This document shows, in pieces, positions 38,401 through 46,348 of a stretch of 64,000 bases of DNA. This stretch comes from Paenibacillus sp. BIC5C1 (GTDB lineage: Bacteria; Bacillota; Bacilli; Paenibacillales; Paenibacillaceae): NCBI RefSeq assembly GCF_032399705.1, contig NZ_CP135922.1, positions 3,658,001 through 3,722,000 on the forward strand, given 5' to 3'. The notes beneath the pieces were generated by a model that had not been told where the DNA came from, made no database searches, and saw nothing but the letters and a program-made list of their open reading frames with translations. A program made the translations under genes and the position numbers. Each line of letters opens with the position of its first letter. The stretch's first letter is position 1.

Positions 38401-39665
38401 GGATTGGCACGGCATCTATAGGTTAACCAAGCCAGCAATTCCTTTTGATCAAAATTCGTTACATCCCCCGTGGAAGTGATCAACTCCTCCGTACGATAAG
38501 CCCCAATTAGGAATAATCCATGCGCTTTTTGTGATAATGCAAGTTCACGAATTACCTCTTGTGTACCATTGTCGACCCACTGCAGATTGTCCATAAATAG
38601 CACAAACGGTGGCTTGCATTCAGCCATACAACAGATCAAGTCGGGCAGAAGTTCTTCAAACCGTTCCCAGACCTTCGCATCGTCCGAGATATGTGCTACC
38701 TTCACATCGTTGTCGAACAACAGCTTGGCCTCAGGCCAGCAGGAGACGATCACCTGCATTTCTGGACCGAAACCGGCTTGTAGTTTGGCTTTCAGACGTG
38801 TAATGATTTCAACCGGCTCACTCCACAGTTGATAGACCCATTCCCGCATTCCCTGAAGGATCGGCCCACATCGAATATTTTTTTGGGAAAGTTCCGCTTT
38901 CATAGTGATCATCCGGCCACCATGTCGAACGACGTGTTGTTCGATTCTATGGACAAGCGCCGTTTTACCCGTTCCTTCTTTGCCTAGCACCCAACGAAAG
39001 GCATTCATTCCTTGAAAAGCCTGCTCCAGCCCAGCCTCCATTTGCATCACTTCAGCAATACGTCCATACCACGATTCCGATAGGGAAAGCGTACGGATTT
39101 TATCCAAACGTCCCACTTCCAATGGCTTAAACGCTCTATCGTTATCCATCATCATATTCTGATACAACTTCAGATCTTCAAGCACACCATATGTACTCTG
39201 ATAACGCTCCACCTGTGATTTGGCAAGTAGTTTCATCAGTATAGCTTGCAACGTTTCGTCTAAACTCGGTCGAATATCGGATAAAGATTGAGGTACCTTG
39301 CGGGTATGTACGGTACCCCAGTCTTCATCATTGTCAGCATGAAAAGGCAATTGTCCGGTTAACAACTCGTAGAGAATAACACCTAATGCGTAAAGATCAC
39401 TGCGTTCATTCGGCACGAGATTGAATCGTCCAAATTGCTCGGGAGAATGATAAGCTGCATGACTTTCCGTATGCCAGGATACATGAGCAGTTTTCCCCTC
39501 CCACTGTACGCTGATATGGTCAGGACTAAGGTATCCAATTATCCTATTCCGCTCGTGTTCACGATGCACCATTTCTGCAAGTATAATAGACAGTTCAATG
39601 AACACCGCCAACTCTAAAGGGGACTGCGTTATGTACGCTCTTAAAATCTTAATAATGATGCACAC
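35448..39665 (-). CDS. Pseudokinase-ATPase-GAF regulator, HTH lost by frameshift
   Basis: 1405 residues. Residues 1-175 are a reduced Ser/Thr kinase domain: the N-lobe is missing, the catalytic loop has decayed to IGYLSPDHISV (no HRD), and no DFG is seen, but the AYHSPEQ and SDLYALGVILYELLTGQLPF segments are normal. This points to a pseudokinase. A STAND-type/AAA16 ATPase follows with Walker A GKEGTGKTALV and Walker B PFVLFMDNLQWVD. Then comes a long helical TPR-like region and a GAF domain near 1215-1390. The family normally ends in a LuxR HTH; here TGA at 35448 comes first and the HTH is in the next frame. Start is GTG with a weak site. Confidence 0.82.
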   Translation of the reverse strand: MCIIIKILRAYITQSPLELAVFIELSIILAEMVHREHERNRIIGYLSPDHISVQWEGKTAHVSWHTESHAAYHSPEQFGRFNLVPNERSDLYALGVILYELLTGQLPFHADNDEDWGTVHTRKVPQSLSDIRPSLDETLQAILMKLLAKSQVERYQSTYGVLEDLKLYQNMMMDNDRAFKPLEVGRLDKIRTLSLSESWYGRIAEVMQMEAGLEQAFQGMNAFRWVLGKEGTGKTALVHRIEQHVVRHGGRMITMKAELSQKNIRCGPILQGMREWVYQLWSEPVEIITRLKAKLQAGFGPEMQVIVSCWPEAKLLFDNDVKVAHISDDAKVWERFEELLPDLICCMAECKPPFVLFMDNLQWVDNGTQEVIRELALSQKAHGLFLIGAYRTEELITSTGDVTNFDQKELLAWLTYRCRANPEEQVTLPPLAYEDVRQLISDALYEKSGRIQLLARSVHDQTGGNPGSVRLLLEGWIKENRLRFDERRRQWVWDSEITRQLGRSEEHLRLLEVGFSKLKEDRKEFLAMAAAIGPVFQLTLLAEVCGISVDMVFLILQEAEAEGFIYREDEAEQEDEQDLIYVFVHEFIHRMVYAFDSGRNIHRHRVIGRFLLDRTQKSHDDLSRTAIDHLNLAASALSDQETKQLIEYNLQAGQEALAAARYAKGKYYAENGLHLLATCKAEVPGTLDVELQLVLAWTEYMGGNSARAKELLVDLHQNSDRLSRSERLKIWAPLIQFHAFVDNETAVQFGMEALGSYGWKLGKKSSLLSIAKEVASTAVLLHRKREKHLLLSNPLDEEYEDYEELCHLMELLFLPLLTHDARSLLELYARFIRHGLHKGVNESLASMIGGYELIVQRTFPSFARTTPIAEGVFLQIANTSTLRKKHVFTFLSGMIKQMDSPLESSIVLFNAMRQGMEAGDHDFANSALIFCVMGNHGNAYVLNELLRYFEENMRQIADDNILEMMRLTSSYTAVLQDDSLIDSFVSIPLVSTGSELDHQGEDNYSCGCRLEVALLSGRYKEALYWSQRGRGNEFHLDWMRVRKQRVYESLALAGFYFETNREDRKRIRKTIRAQLRLMKSWRGFLDSKSSAYLLIKAEGERIAGNSLGAMQQYTAAIKRARTEKYVLLEAIACERLAVCYQDELLSRSGAAITMMDACAAYAEWGITSKVTQIRSRHAELLDPVYKRYEGPVLQERAHMTQTITELAWENSPKLGEGSKSEEQFELLQRIINGLAQTSKADWKLNLLKTALRQTGAERGLLLKRQNNEFIIEANSSYWTDKEKEADLYAESVLRHTAMTAKPLILHDALQSFWVRDTYIATRKQRSILCMSIDFPGEQASYLLYLENRQMPGVFTRRDIQMLELIATRIIYLKLLEEESADRTFPKVFESNTSSVVPILIQPGMN

Positions 39666-39942
39666 CTATCTGAGTTATATTTGCGTTTCGAGAAAAGGAT
39701 ATTTTTGAATTTAATAATAATAATTTCGGCTGGATGAGATTGATTTATTAATCTAAAATAATCTTAATCTATGATGCATTTAGAGTCTAGCCACCGAAAT
39801 AAACACTATATATTTGCGAATGGTGGAATAAATAACCGGAAACATAAGTCGTATTTTTCTCTACACGTATATAGAAAGATAGAGATGAGCTGCGGCATAA
39901 GAATAGCTGTCTATATAAATTAAATCATCGTGTACAAAATGA
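39666..39942. other. AT-rich intergenic region
   Basis: Leader of the large regulator gene. No recognisable operator or gene; the only frame (39861-40070, minus) is a shadow of the remnant at 39983-40102. Confidence 0.4.
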
Positions 39943-39972
39943 AAAAATAAAGAGCACCTGATTAGGCGCTCT
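39943..39972 (-). terminator. Terminator after the TetR locus
   Basis: AGAGCGCCT pairs with AGGTGCTCT around AATC, followed by TTATTTTTTC on the minus strand. Confidence 0.7.
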
Positions 39973-39982
39973 CTAGTAACCA

Positions 39983-40102
39983 CTATTTCGTTGCAAGTAA
40001 ACCTTCTACATAGACGTTGGAAGCGGCTTGAATATCGCCATACGCCCAGAACCCTTCCGCAAGGAGTCATCGATGATGCCTAGCTCTATTCCGATGTGCA
40101 GT
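39983..40102 (-). pseudogene. Unrecognised gene remnant after tetR
   Basis: Frames give GLHIGIELGIIDDSLRKGSG and, one base shifted, AYGDIQAASNVYVEGLLATK followed by a stop. It reads like the last 40 residues of a conserved protein with one frameshift, but I do not know the family. It lies between the TetR stop and the terminator, so it may be the tail of the gene the regulator once controlled. Confidence 0.45.
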
Positions 40103-40110
40103 CCGCCAGA

Positions 40111-40710
40111 TTAACCGATCTTTAAGCAGCATTGCTGCAAATAGGACGAGAAGATTTTTATATTCATCAGCATGTGCTTGTTATCCCCATCCAACTTACT
40201 GAGTAAAATCCCTCCTTCCAACAAGGAAAATGCAAATGATGCTAGCGCATCCACATCCAGATCCTCCCTAAACTCTCCAGCTTGAATGCCGTCACGAATA
40301 ATACTCTTCATCATATCCAAGAAGTTATGCATCCCTTGCTTTGCCTGACCACAAAGCTCCAGATGAGTATCGTCACTTTCTACAGCTGTATTCTGCATGG
40401 GACATCCGCCAATAAATGGGGGATCGTTGACGACATTCTCATAGACACGAAAAAAAGCAACCAACTTTCCTGTTGCAGACTGCTCTTGATCGACCGCTTC
40501 AGAAAATTTACTGGCGACCATACTGGCAGCATAATTGTAAGCTTCCAACGCTATCTCGTCTTTACTGGCAAAATGTCGATAGATGCCCCCCTTCTTAATT
40601 CCTGTGTCGGCAATAATATCGTTTAGCGATGTACCGGCATATCCTCTCTGATTGAAAATTTCAGCCGATTTCATAATGATATGTTCCCGTGTTCTGTCCC
40701 CTTTTTTCAT
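40111..40710 (-). CDS. TetR/AcrR-family regulator
   Basis: 199 residues. The N-terminal HTH is textbook: AEIFNQRGYAGTSLNDIIAD, then TGIKKGGIYRHFASKDEIA. The C-terminal ligand domain carries GGCPMQNTAVE, a cysteine-containing motif shared with TetR regulators of the AcuR/YxaF-like group that sense small reactive compounds. ACGGAGGAACTC precedes the ATG. It is divergent from the gap gene, and a 24-bp near-perfect palindrome lies between them (40801-40824), the likely binding site for both promoters. Confidence 0.9.
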   Translation of the reverse strand: MKKGDRTREHIIMKSAEIFNQRGYAGTSLNDIIADTGIKKGGIYRHFASKDEIALEAYNYAASMVASKFSEAVDQEQSATGKLVAFFRVYENVVNDPPFIGGCPMQNTAVESDDTHLELCGQAKQGMHNFLDMMKSIIRDGIQAGEFREDLDVDALASFAFSLLEGGILLSKLDGDNKHMLMNIKIFSSYLQQCCLKIG

Positions 40711-40773
40711 GAGTTCCTCCGTATAAAGCTTTTTTTATTTCTTTTGTTTTAAATGAATTATTCAATTTTCGCC

Positions 40774-40824
40774 TTGCAATTCACTAATATCATGCTAATA
40801 TAAAGATACCGATCGGTCTCTTTA
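40774..40824 (+). promoter_or_regulatory. gap promoter with TetR-type palindromic operator
   Basis: A sigma-A-like promoter on the plus strand, TTGCAA (40774-40779), 16 bases, TAATAT (40796-40801), is followed at once by the palindrome TAAAGATACCGA/TCGGTCTCTTTA (40801-40824), symmetric except for one base pair. A repressor bound here would cover the transcription start of gap. Confidence 0.7.
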
Positions 40825-40931
40825 TACATTATACAACAGGCCATTCTAGAATGAAATAGCGCTGGCCCATTTTTATTGCATTACTGGCATTCGCTTATTG
40901 AAATAAACAAAACTTATTGGGGGATTTTTTA

Positions 40932-41942
40932 ATGACTGTAAAAGTTGGTATAAACGGTTTTGGACGGATCGGACGACTCGCTTTTCGCCGAATTCAAGAT
41001 GTGGAAGGCGTCGAGGTTGTAGCGATTAACGACCTCACGAACGCTAAAATGTTAGCTCATCTGCTCAAATATGATACGACGCAAGGCACTTTTCATGGTG
41101 TCATTGAAGTCCATGACGGAACCTTCAAAGTAAACGGCAAAGAGGTTAAGGTTTTGGCTAAGCGGAATCCTGAAGAGCTTCCTTGGGGAGAGCTTGGCGT
41201 TGATATTGTTCTCGAATGTACAGGCTTCTTCACTACAAAAGAAAAGGCCGAGCTTCACCTGAAAGGCGGAGCGAAGAAAGTCGTCATTTCCGCTCCTGCT
41301 ACAGGCGACATGAAAACCATCGTATACAACGTGAACCATGACACACTGGACGGAACGGAAACCGTCATTTCCGGCGCTTCTTGCACAACCAACTGCCTGG
41401 CCCCTATGGCTAAAGCTCTGCACGACAAGTTTGGTATTCAATCCGGGCTGATGACGACCATTCACGCATACACGGGTAACCAAAACACGCTTGACGCTCC
41501 GGATCCAAAAGGCGATTTCCGAGCTGCGCGCGCCTCAGCGGAGAACATCGTACCCTACTCCACAGGTGCCGCAAAAGCCATTGGCCTGGTTCTTCCGGAA
41601 CTGAAGGGCAAACTGGATGGGGCATCTCAACGTGTACCTGTGCCAACAGGTTCTGTGACTGAACTCGTTGCCGTTTTGAATACTAAGGTAACGGTAGAGC
41701 AAGTTAACGCTGCTATGAAAGAAGCTTCCGATCCAGAAACTTTCGGCTACACGGAAGACGAAATTGTATCTTCCGATATCAAAGGCATCACATTAGGTTC
41801 GCTCTTCGACGCCACGCAGACGAAAGTTCTGACTGTCGGTGACCAGCAATTGGTGAAAACCGTAGCTTGGTACGATAACGAAATGTCTTATACAGCCCAA
41901 TTGGTTCGTACTCTGGAGCACTTTGCTAAGATCGCTAGATAA
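40932..41942 (+). CDS. gap: Glyceraldehyde-3-phosphate dehydrogenase
   Basis: 336 residues, type I phosphorylating GAPDH. NAD site: [18 protein letters not shown], with D34 in INDL favouring NAD over NADP. Catalytic C151 in [12 protein letters not shown]; the His partner is in TIHAYTGNQ. The C-terminal [16 protein letters not shown] is typical. Start is the ATG at 40932 behind GGGGGATTTTTTA. It is not beside pgk/tpi, so it may be a second copy (GapA/GapB-like) for a special condition, and the divergent TetR gene with its operator suggests inducible expression. The GAPDH active-site cysteine is a common target of electrophiles. Confidence 0.96.
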   Translation: MTVKVGINGFGRIGRLAFRRIQDVEGVEVVAINDLTNAKMLAHLLKYDTTQGTFHGVIEVHDGTFKVNGKEVKVLAKRNPEELPWGELGVDIVLECTGFFTTKEKAELHLKGGAKKVVISAPATGDMKTIVYNVNHDTLDGTETVISGASCTTNCLAPMAKALHDKFGIQSGLMTTIHAYTGNQNTLDAPDPKGDFRAARASAENIVPYSTGAAKAIGLVLPELKGKLDGASQRVPVPTGSVTELVAVLNTKVTVEQVNAAMKEASDPETFGYTEDEIVSSDIKGITLGSLFDATQTKVLTVGDQQLVKTVAWYDNEMSYTAQLVRTLEHFAKIAR

Positions 41943-41957
41943 ATAATCAAAAGATGG

Positions 41958-42119
41958 AGAGAAGGAAAACTCTATGAAGGATGCGCTCCACAGTACGATG
42001 ATCGATTGTTCGGCATGAGTCTGGTTTTGACGGGAGACGAGTCGGTTGAGCTATACCATCAATCCGTCGGAGCCATGCGGTCTATCCTGAATTCCGAACC
42101 GAAAGGACGATTACAATGA
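41958..42119 (+). pseudogene. Unrecognised remnant overlapping SDR start
   Basis: An open frame without a well-placed start ends with FGMSLVLTGDESVELYHQSV and GAMRSILNSEPKGRLQ, and its TGA overlaps the ATG of the next gene (ATGA). Such an overlap is typical of coupled genes, so this is probably the tail of a lost upstream gene. Family not recognised. Confidence 0.35.
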
Positions 42120-43096
42120 AAATTCTCGTCACAGGAGGCACCGGCCTGCTCGGCGGCCGCCTGATTCCGAAGCTCGTGGAGGATGGTCACCAGATTTTCG
42201 CCCTCACTCGCTCCGTATCATTTCATGCCAAACTTAAGGCCATGGGTGCGACGCCGGTCTATGCCGATCTCGAAAGCAGCAAGCCATTCGTGTTACCGGA
42301 GATCGATGCGGTTGTACATGCAGCCGCCCTTTTCCGCTTTTCAGGACCTCGCGAACCCTTCTTTCGTACCAACGTCGAAGGCACCGCAGCCTTGCTGAAG
42401 GCAGCCGAGTCCGCCTGTGCGAAGACATTCGTCTACATCAGCGCGGCGGGGATCCACATGGATAACGGCGGTACGCTCATCTGCAACGCTGATGAAAGCG
42501 CGCAGACTTTCCCGAACCACTTCTCCGCCTATCTGGCGAGCAAGGCACGGGCAGACTCATTGGTTCTGGCAGCCAACAAACCCGGATTTCGTACGATCGC
42601 GCTTCGCCCACCGGCTATCTGGGGGCCTGGTGATCCGTTTAGCCGAGCGCTTCCCGAAGCAGTCAGATCTGGACAGTTCGCGTTCATCGACCGCGGCGAT
42701 TACCCTTTTTCAACCTGCCATGTAGACAATGTGGTTGAAGCCATACAATGCGCTCTTGAACGCGGAGAAGGCGGTCATGCCTTCTTCATCAAAGACCAGG
42801 AAGAGCAGACTTTCCGCGAGTTCGTCGCCTCGCTTGCGAACTTGCAGGGCTTGTCCATCGATAAGATGCGTTCGCTGTCCTACTGGTTCATCTCTACCAT
42901 TGGCCGGCTGTTCGACACGATCTGGACCGTCACGCGGAAAGACGGCGATCCGCCGATTTCACGCTCGATGATACGCATGATTGGGCGTGAGTTCACCGTC
43001 AACGATGCCGCTGCACGTCGAGAGTTAGGCTATGTCGGAAGAACTTTGCGCGATGCCGGCTTGCAAAGTTACAATGAACCATCTGCTCGACGATAG
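42116..43096 (+). CDS. NAD(P)-dependent SDR (3-beta-HSD/epimerase-like)
   Basis: 326 residues, extended SDR. It has the nucleotide loop ILVTGGTGLLGGRLIPKL, the strand VVHAAALFRFSGPRE, and the catalytic Tyr/Lys in SAYLASKARAD (Y-x3-K). The IALRPPAIWGPGDPFSRALP segment is typical of 3-beta-hydroxysteroid dehydrogenase/dihydroflavonol reductase-like enzymes. The substrate is unknown. Visibly more GC-rich than its neighbours, with a different codon style, which hints at separate ancestry. A hairpin terminator lies 120 bases downstream. Confidence 0.88.
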   Translation: MKILVTGGTGLLGGRLIPKLVEDGHQIFALTRSVSFHAKLKAMGATPVYADLESSKPFVLPEIDAVVHAAALFRFSGPREPFFRTNVEGTAALLKAAESACAKTFVYISAAGIHMDNGGTLICNADESAQTFPNHFSAYLASKARADSLVLAANKPGFRTIALRPPAIWGPGDPFSRALPEAVRSGQFAFIDRGDYPFSTCHVDNVVEAIQCALERGEGGHAFFIKDQEEQTFREFVASLANLQGLSIDKMRSLSYWFISTIGRLFDTIWTVTRKDGDPPISRSMIRMIGREFTVNDAAARRELGYVGRTLRDAGLQSYNEPSARR

Positions 43097-43216
43097 GGTT
43101 TGGAGGGCAAATGCCGGCAATCGCTGGTAAGTTGTTCTCTGGGCTAGCTATTTTGTTCAATTTGGTAAGCATGAGCACTACTGGATCAACAAAAGCCTAT
43201 TAGCGTAATAAAAAAT

Positions 43217-43252
43217 GGAGCAGCCGCCCCCGGCGATACTGCTCCTTTATTT
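43217..43252 (+). terminator. Terminator after the SDR gene
   Basis: GGAGCAG (43217-43223) pairs with CTGCTCC (43239-43245), with inner GCC/GGC pairing, followed by TTTATTTG. A second small dyad, CTAACG/CGTTAG, lies at 43258-43275. Confidence 0.6.
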
Positions 43253-43310
43253 GTTGACTAACGTGCTTCGTTAGTTTAGTGATTACTTTATTAAGTATGG
43301 GATTGCTGCT

Positions 43311-44057
43311 TTAGACCGTTTTGGACCCTATCCCATACTGAAAGTACTTAGGGGTGTATTGGACATGCAATTCAATTCCCACACTAGCAGCAATTTGCTC
43401 AATCTCTTTATCGCCAAAGAAATTCTTCACTATAGTAGCATGATTACCATTATTAAGCTTCCGAACCATCGTTTGCCCAGCTGTCCCCACTACATGAGAC
43501 TCACGGGTTCCTTCTACTTCTCGATCGTCGATAAAGAACATTTTCCCTCCAGGCTTCAAACAGCGTGATACCATGGTGAAGAAGTTCGTCAGTCTCTCTC
43601 TGGGTAAATGAGATATCCAAAAAGTAAAAGCAACTGAATCGTATAACTGATCCGGAGACCAACTGAAAAGATCTGCAATGATCGTTCTTACATTGGGGTC
43701 AGATACTACCGGATTATGCGAAAGCATTTCTTCTGAACCGTCTACAATGGTCAATATAAGGGCTTCTTTTAAGAACAGACTACTCCAAGTGCCAGTCCCC
43801 GCCGCAAGTTCAAGAAAGTCACCATGAAAATGTTCAGCTTTAAAAGCATCCTTAATCGTACTGATCTCATCAAACCAGATTTGGTTGGCTTCGTCTCCTT
43901 GATTAAATGTGCCTCGACGGTACCACCAGTCATCATACTCTGGAGCTCGTTCTTTATAATATTTCAACTGATCCTGAAGCTGCTGATCTGTCACACTTTC
44001 GTACGAAGCACCGTTGGTTTCCTTGCTGTTCACGCAAACATCTTTCCCTTCTCCCAT
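43311..44057 (-). CDS. Class I SAM-dependent methyltransferase
   Basis: 248 residues with a Methyltransf_11/25-like Rossmann fold. Motif I is FLELAAGTGTWSSLF, the acidic end of beta-2 is TIVDGSEEML, and motif IV/V follows at VAFTFWISHLPRERL and LKPGGKMFFIDDRE. The N-terminal region QLKYYKERAPEYDDWWYRRG is seen in small-molecule methyltransferases. The acceptor is unknown. Starts at 44057 (ATG) or 44033 (GTG, better distance from GGGAA). It stands alone. Confidence 0.88.
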   Translation of the reverse strand: MGEGKDVCVNSKETNGASYESVTDQQLQDQLKYYKERAPEYDDWWYRRGTFNQGDEANQIWFDEISTIKDAFKAEHFHGDFLELAAGTGTWSSLFLKEALILTIVDGSEEMLSHNPVVSDPNVRTIIADLFSWSPDQLYDSVAFTFWISHLPRERLTNFFTMVSRCLKPGGKMFFIDDREVEGTRESHVVGTAGQTMVRKLNNGNHATIVKNFFGDKEIEQIAASVGIELHVQYTPKYFQYGIGSKTV

Positions 44058-44340
44058 CAGGGCTTAAGTCCATGATTTTCCATTAACAAATGTCCTAATT
44101 TAATTAAATTTCCCACATACTCTCGTTGAATTTCTCCTCGCCAGAATTCAGCTTTCTACATAGTAAAACCGGTCAATTGGAAGCAAGCACCTCTGGTTCG
44201 CTTTTGATCCGTTCTAAAGGTAACGAAAACGAATTATCCAAAACACTCTCTTGCTTCAATTCCCTGTACTAATACTCCGTATAAAATCATTATGTAATTC
44301 GCATTCAATATAGATGTTCCCGCGCTCCTGTGCTTCTATC
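44058..44340. other. Intergenic, no feature supported
   Basis: AT-rich, no open frame with a ribosome site. It contains the methyltransferase promoter region but I cannot point to clear boxes. Confidence 0.35.
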
Positions 44341-44430
44341 TCGCCAGATGATCTACATCATGATACTATTTAGATAATTAACTAAACCGAAATGACACAG
44401 TGTTCTTGTCCTCACCATGGGACAAAAACA
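44341..44430. repeat. Ninety-base intergenic repeat, copy 2
   Basis: TCGCCAGATGATCTACATCA, then GAAATGACACAGTGTTC and the hairpin TTCTTGTCC/GGGACAAAAA. Partner of 31162-31262. Confidence 0.65.
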
Positions 44431-44439
44431 CTTAAAAAC

Positions 44440-44468
44440 CGCTCACCCGTCGGATGAGCGTTTTTTTT
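44440..44468 (+). terminator. Intrinsic terminator, plus strand
   Basis: CGCTCA (44440-44445) and TGAGCG (44455-44460), with an inner CCG/CGG pair, followed by eight T residues. Confidence 0.7.
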
Positions 44469-44662
44469 ATTTAAGAGTTAATACACAATGCTACTGGATG
44501 AATTGCGCTCATCAAAGTTGTATCTGAATGCAACACCGGAAGAAGACTGATCCTTCATCTGCTCAATTTCTTTTATTGGTAATATTTACTTATTAAACTG
44601 TGTTCTCTTCTTTGTTAAAGTGGATAAGCATTATCAAGACAAAGATGGGAGTTTTAATAGAC

Positions 44663-45988
44663 ATGAAAGTTCTCACTAAATCCATCATTGGTCTGCTTTG
44701 CGCGACGACACTAGCGGGCACGTATTTGAGTTATACGGAACATCAGAATAATCGACAATGGGAGCAGCAACAACAGCGCAATACGCAATACTGGTCGCAT
44801 ATGCAATCGATCTACTTGGGCAATTTCGACTATGCGCTTGCGGAGTCCCTTGCGGCACCTACGTTTGCAGATCGGCAAGCAGCACTTCAATCTGCGATTG
44901 AAAATGCTAATCTTATATTGCAATTAGTAAGGAGTGCATCCGCTACAACGAACTTTCAATCTTGGCCAGCGTACGAATCGTTTATCACGAACGGCAGTCG
45001 CTACTTGGCCTATCCCGCTAACGAGAGGGAAATTTCGCTCAACCCGGATCAATTAGACCAAATTCAGCGTCTGAGAAAGTTCGCAAGGACAGCCCTACCG
45101 TATCTTGATTTGATGAGAGAGAAAGGCGATGATATTTCTTTATCGGATATAGAACGGATCTCGACCGAAATGGAAGAGGCCTTGTCTCAACTCGACTCGG
45201 TCTCCACGTACGGCAATAAAGCCTTTAACGAGTTCCTGTACAATCAGAATCCTTACGCACCTCCGAAGCCAGGAACCGTTTTCGCCAGTGAAACCACTTA
45301 TAAGGCTACGGAGCTTGCGGCAAAAGCGAAAATCTTCATGGGAGAAGCTTGGAATAAAGGAGCAGGTAAGCAAATCGTCAACATGGTCTCAGGCGGGAGC
45401 AGCCCCCAATTAGGAGAAGTCATGGATTTCAAATTATCAGACACCGCTGGAAAACCAACCAGCTCCTATATTGCAACACTGAGTAAAAGCGGACATGTGC
45501 TCCAAGTGACACGCGACGGCTCGACTTCCGAAGAAGGAGCTCTGGAGCAATCTATGGACTTAAAGCAGGCTATCGCGGTTGCAGAAACCTGGATGGCGCG
45601 TTGGTCTGACGAACGTCTGACAATAGTAGCTAAAGAAATACAAGGTACCTCAATTCATATCACTTATATTCCGGTTCGGGAGCAAGTTTCCATTCCGCAG
45701 ATGCAAGTCTTATGGGAGTTTGATCGCCGTACTGGTGCGTTAAAGAGCTTTAATGCGTATAATTATTTTTACAATTACAATAAAACCTTTCCACTTCACC
45801 CGAAACTGACAGCGAAGCAAGCCTCTGAGAATCTCGGTCCAAAAGTAAACGTCTCAGGTAAGCCAAAGCTGGAGATCCACAACAGCAAGCTTGTATACGC
45901 ATTTTTCGTCAATGGAATCGAAGGCGTTACTCACGTGTACATAAACGCCCTCACAGGCGCTTACGAAGATATTGATTACAGCTTGTAA
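44663..45988 (+). CDS. YpeB-like germination/PepSY-domain protein
   Basis: About 441 residues from the ATG at 44663, behind GGGAG. It has one N-terminal membrane anchor (IIGLLCATTLAGTYLSYT), a Gln-rich linker, a helical middle, and C-terminal PepSY-like modules (LKQAIAVAETWMARWSDE; MQVLWEFDRRTGALKSFNAY; GVTHVYINALTGAYEDIDY). This plan and length match YpeB, which holds the spore cortex-lytic enzyme SleB in place. However, no sleB gene lies next to it, and sequence similarity seems distant, so it may be a YpeB paralogue with another partner. Confidence 0.65.
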   Translation: MKVLTKSIIGLLCATTLAGTYLSYTEHQNNRQWEQQQQRNTQYWSHMQSIYLGNFDYALAESLAAPTFADRQAALQSAIENANLILQLVRSASATTNFQSWPAYESFITNGSRYLAYPANEREISLNPDQLDQIQRLRKFARTALPYLDLMREKGDDISLSDIERISTEMEEALSQLDSVSTYGNKAFNEFLYNQNPYAPPKPGTVFASETTYKATELAAKAKIFMGEAWNKGAGKQIVNMVSGGSSPQLGEVMDFKLSDTAGKPTSSYIATLSKSGHVLQVTRDGSTSEEGALEQSMDLKQAIAVAETWMARWSDERLTIVAKEIQGTSIHITYIPVREQVSIPQMQVLWEFDRRTGALKSFNAYNYFYNYNKTFPLHPKLTAKQASENLGPKVNVSGKPKLEIHNSKLVYAFFVNGIEGVTHVYINALTGAYEDIDYSL

Positions 45989-46086
45989 CCGCAACAAAAC
46001 TAGGCAACCCCCACGAACACCTCGCTGCGGGTAGCCTAGATTTTTGCGTGCCGATGTGGGACCACCACAATTCACCTATTCTGTGT

Positions 46087-46140
46087 CCGTTAGTTGAACC
46101 AAAAGCAGCTGATCACGTTGGTCAGCTGCTTTCTTGGTTT
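46087..46140 (+). terminator. Terminator-like repeat (family B), copy 3
   Basis: AAAGCAGCTGATCA and GGTCAGCTGCTTT (46102-46132) with CGTTAGTTGAAC in front and a T-rich tail behind. It ends the YpeB-like gene. Confidence 0.65.
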
Positions 46141-46348
46141 TATTAAGCTAACGTTTTCTGTTGTTTCAACAAGGCCAGCATCGCATATTTGAAAACTGAT
46201 AAAATTTCAGGTCGAAGCCACCATGGTGCTAACAAACCTAGTTTATTGAAAGGTGTTGATTTTAGGTTGTGTTATGTCTTATTAATTGAAACAATTATGA
46301 AGATTTTATTCGTCTAGAGATTATCGATGCCAATGAGTATAACTGCAA

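Noticed and set aside
36135..38832. Many plus-strand ORFs inside the large regulator gene
   Set aside because: Antisense shadows of a long, clearly coding minus-strand frame.
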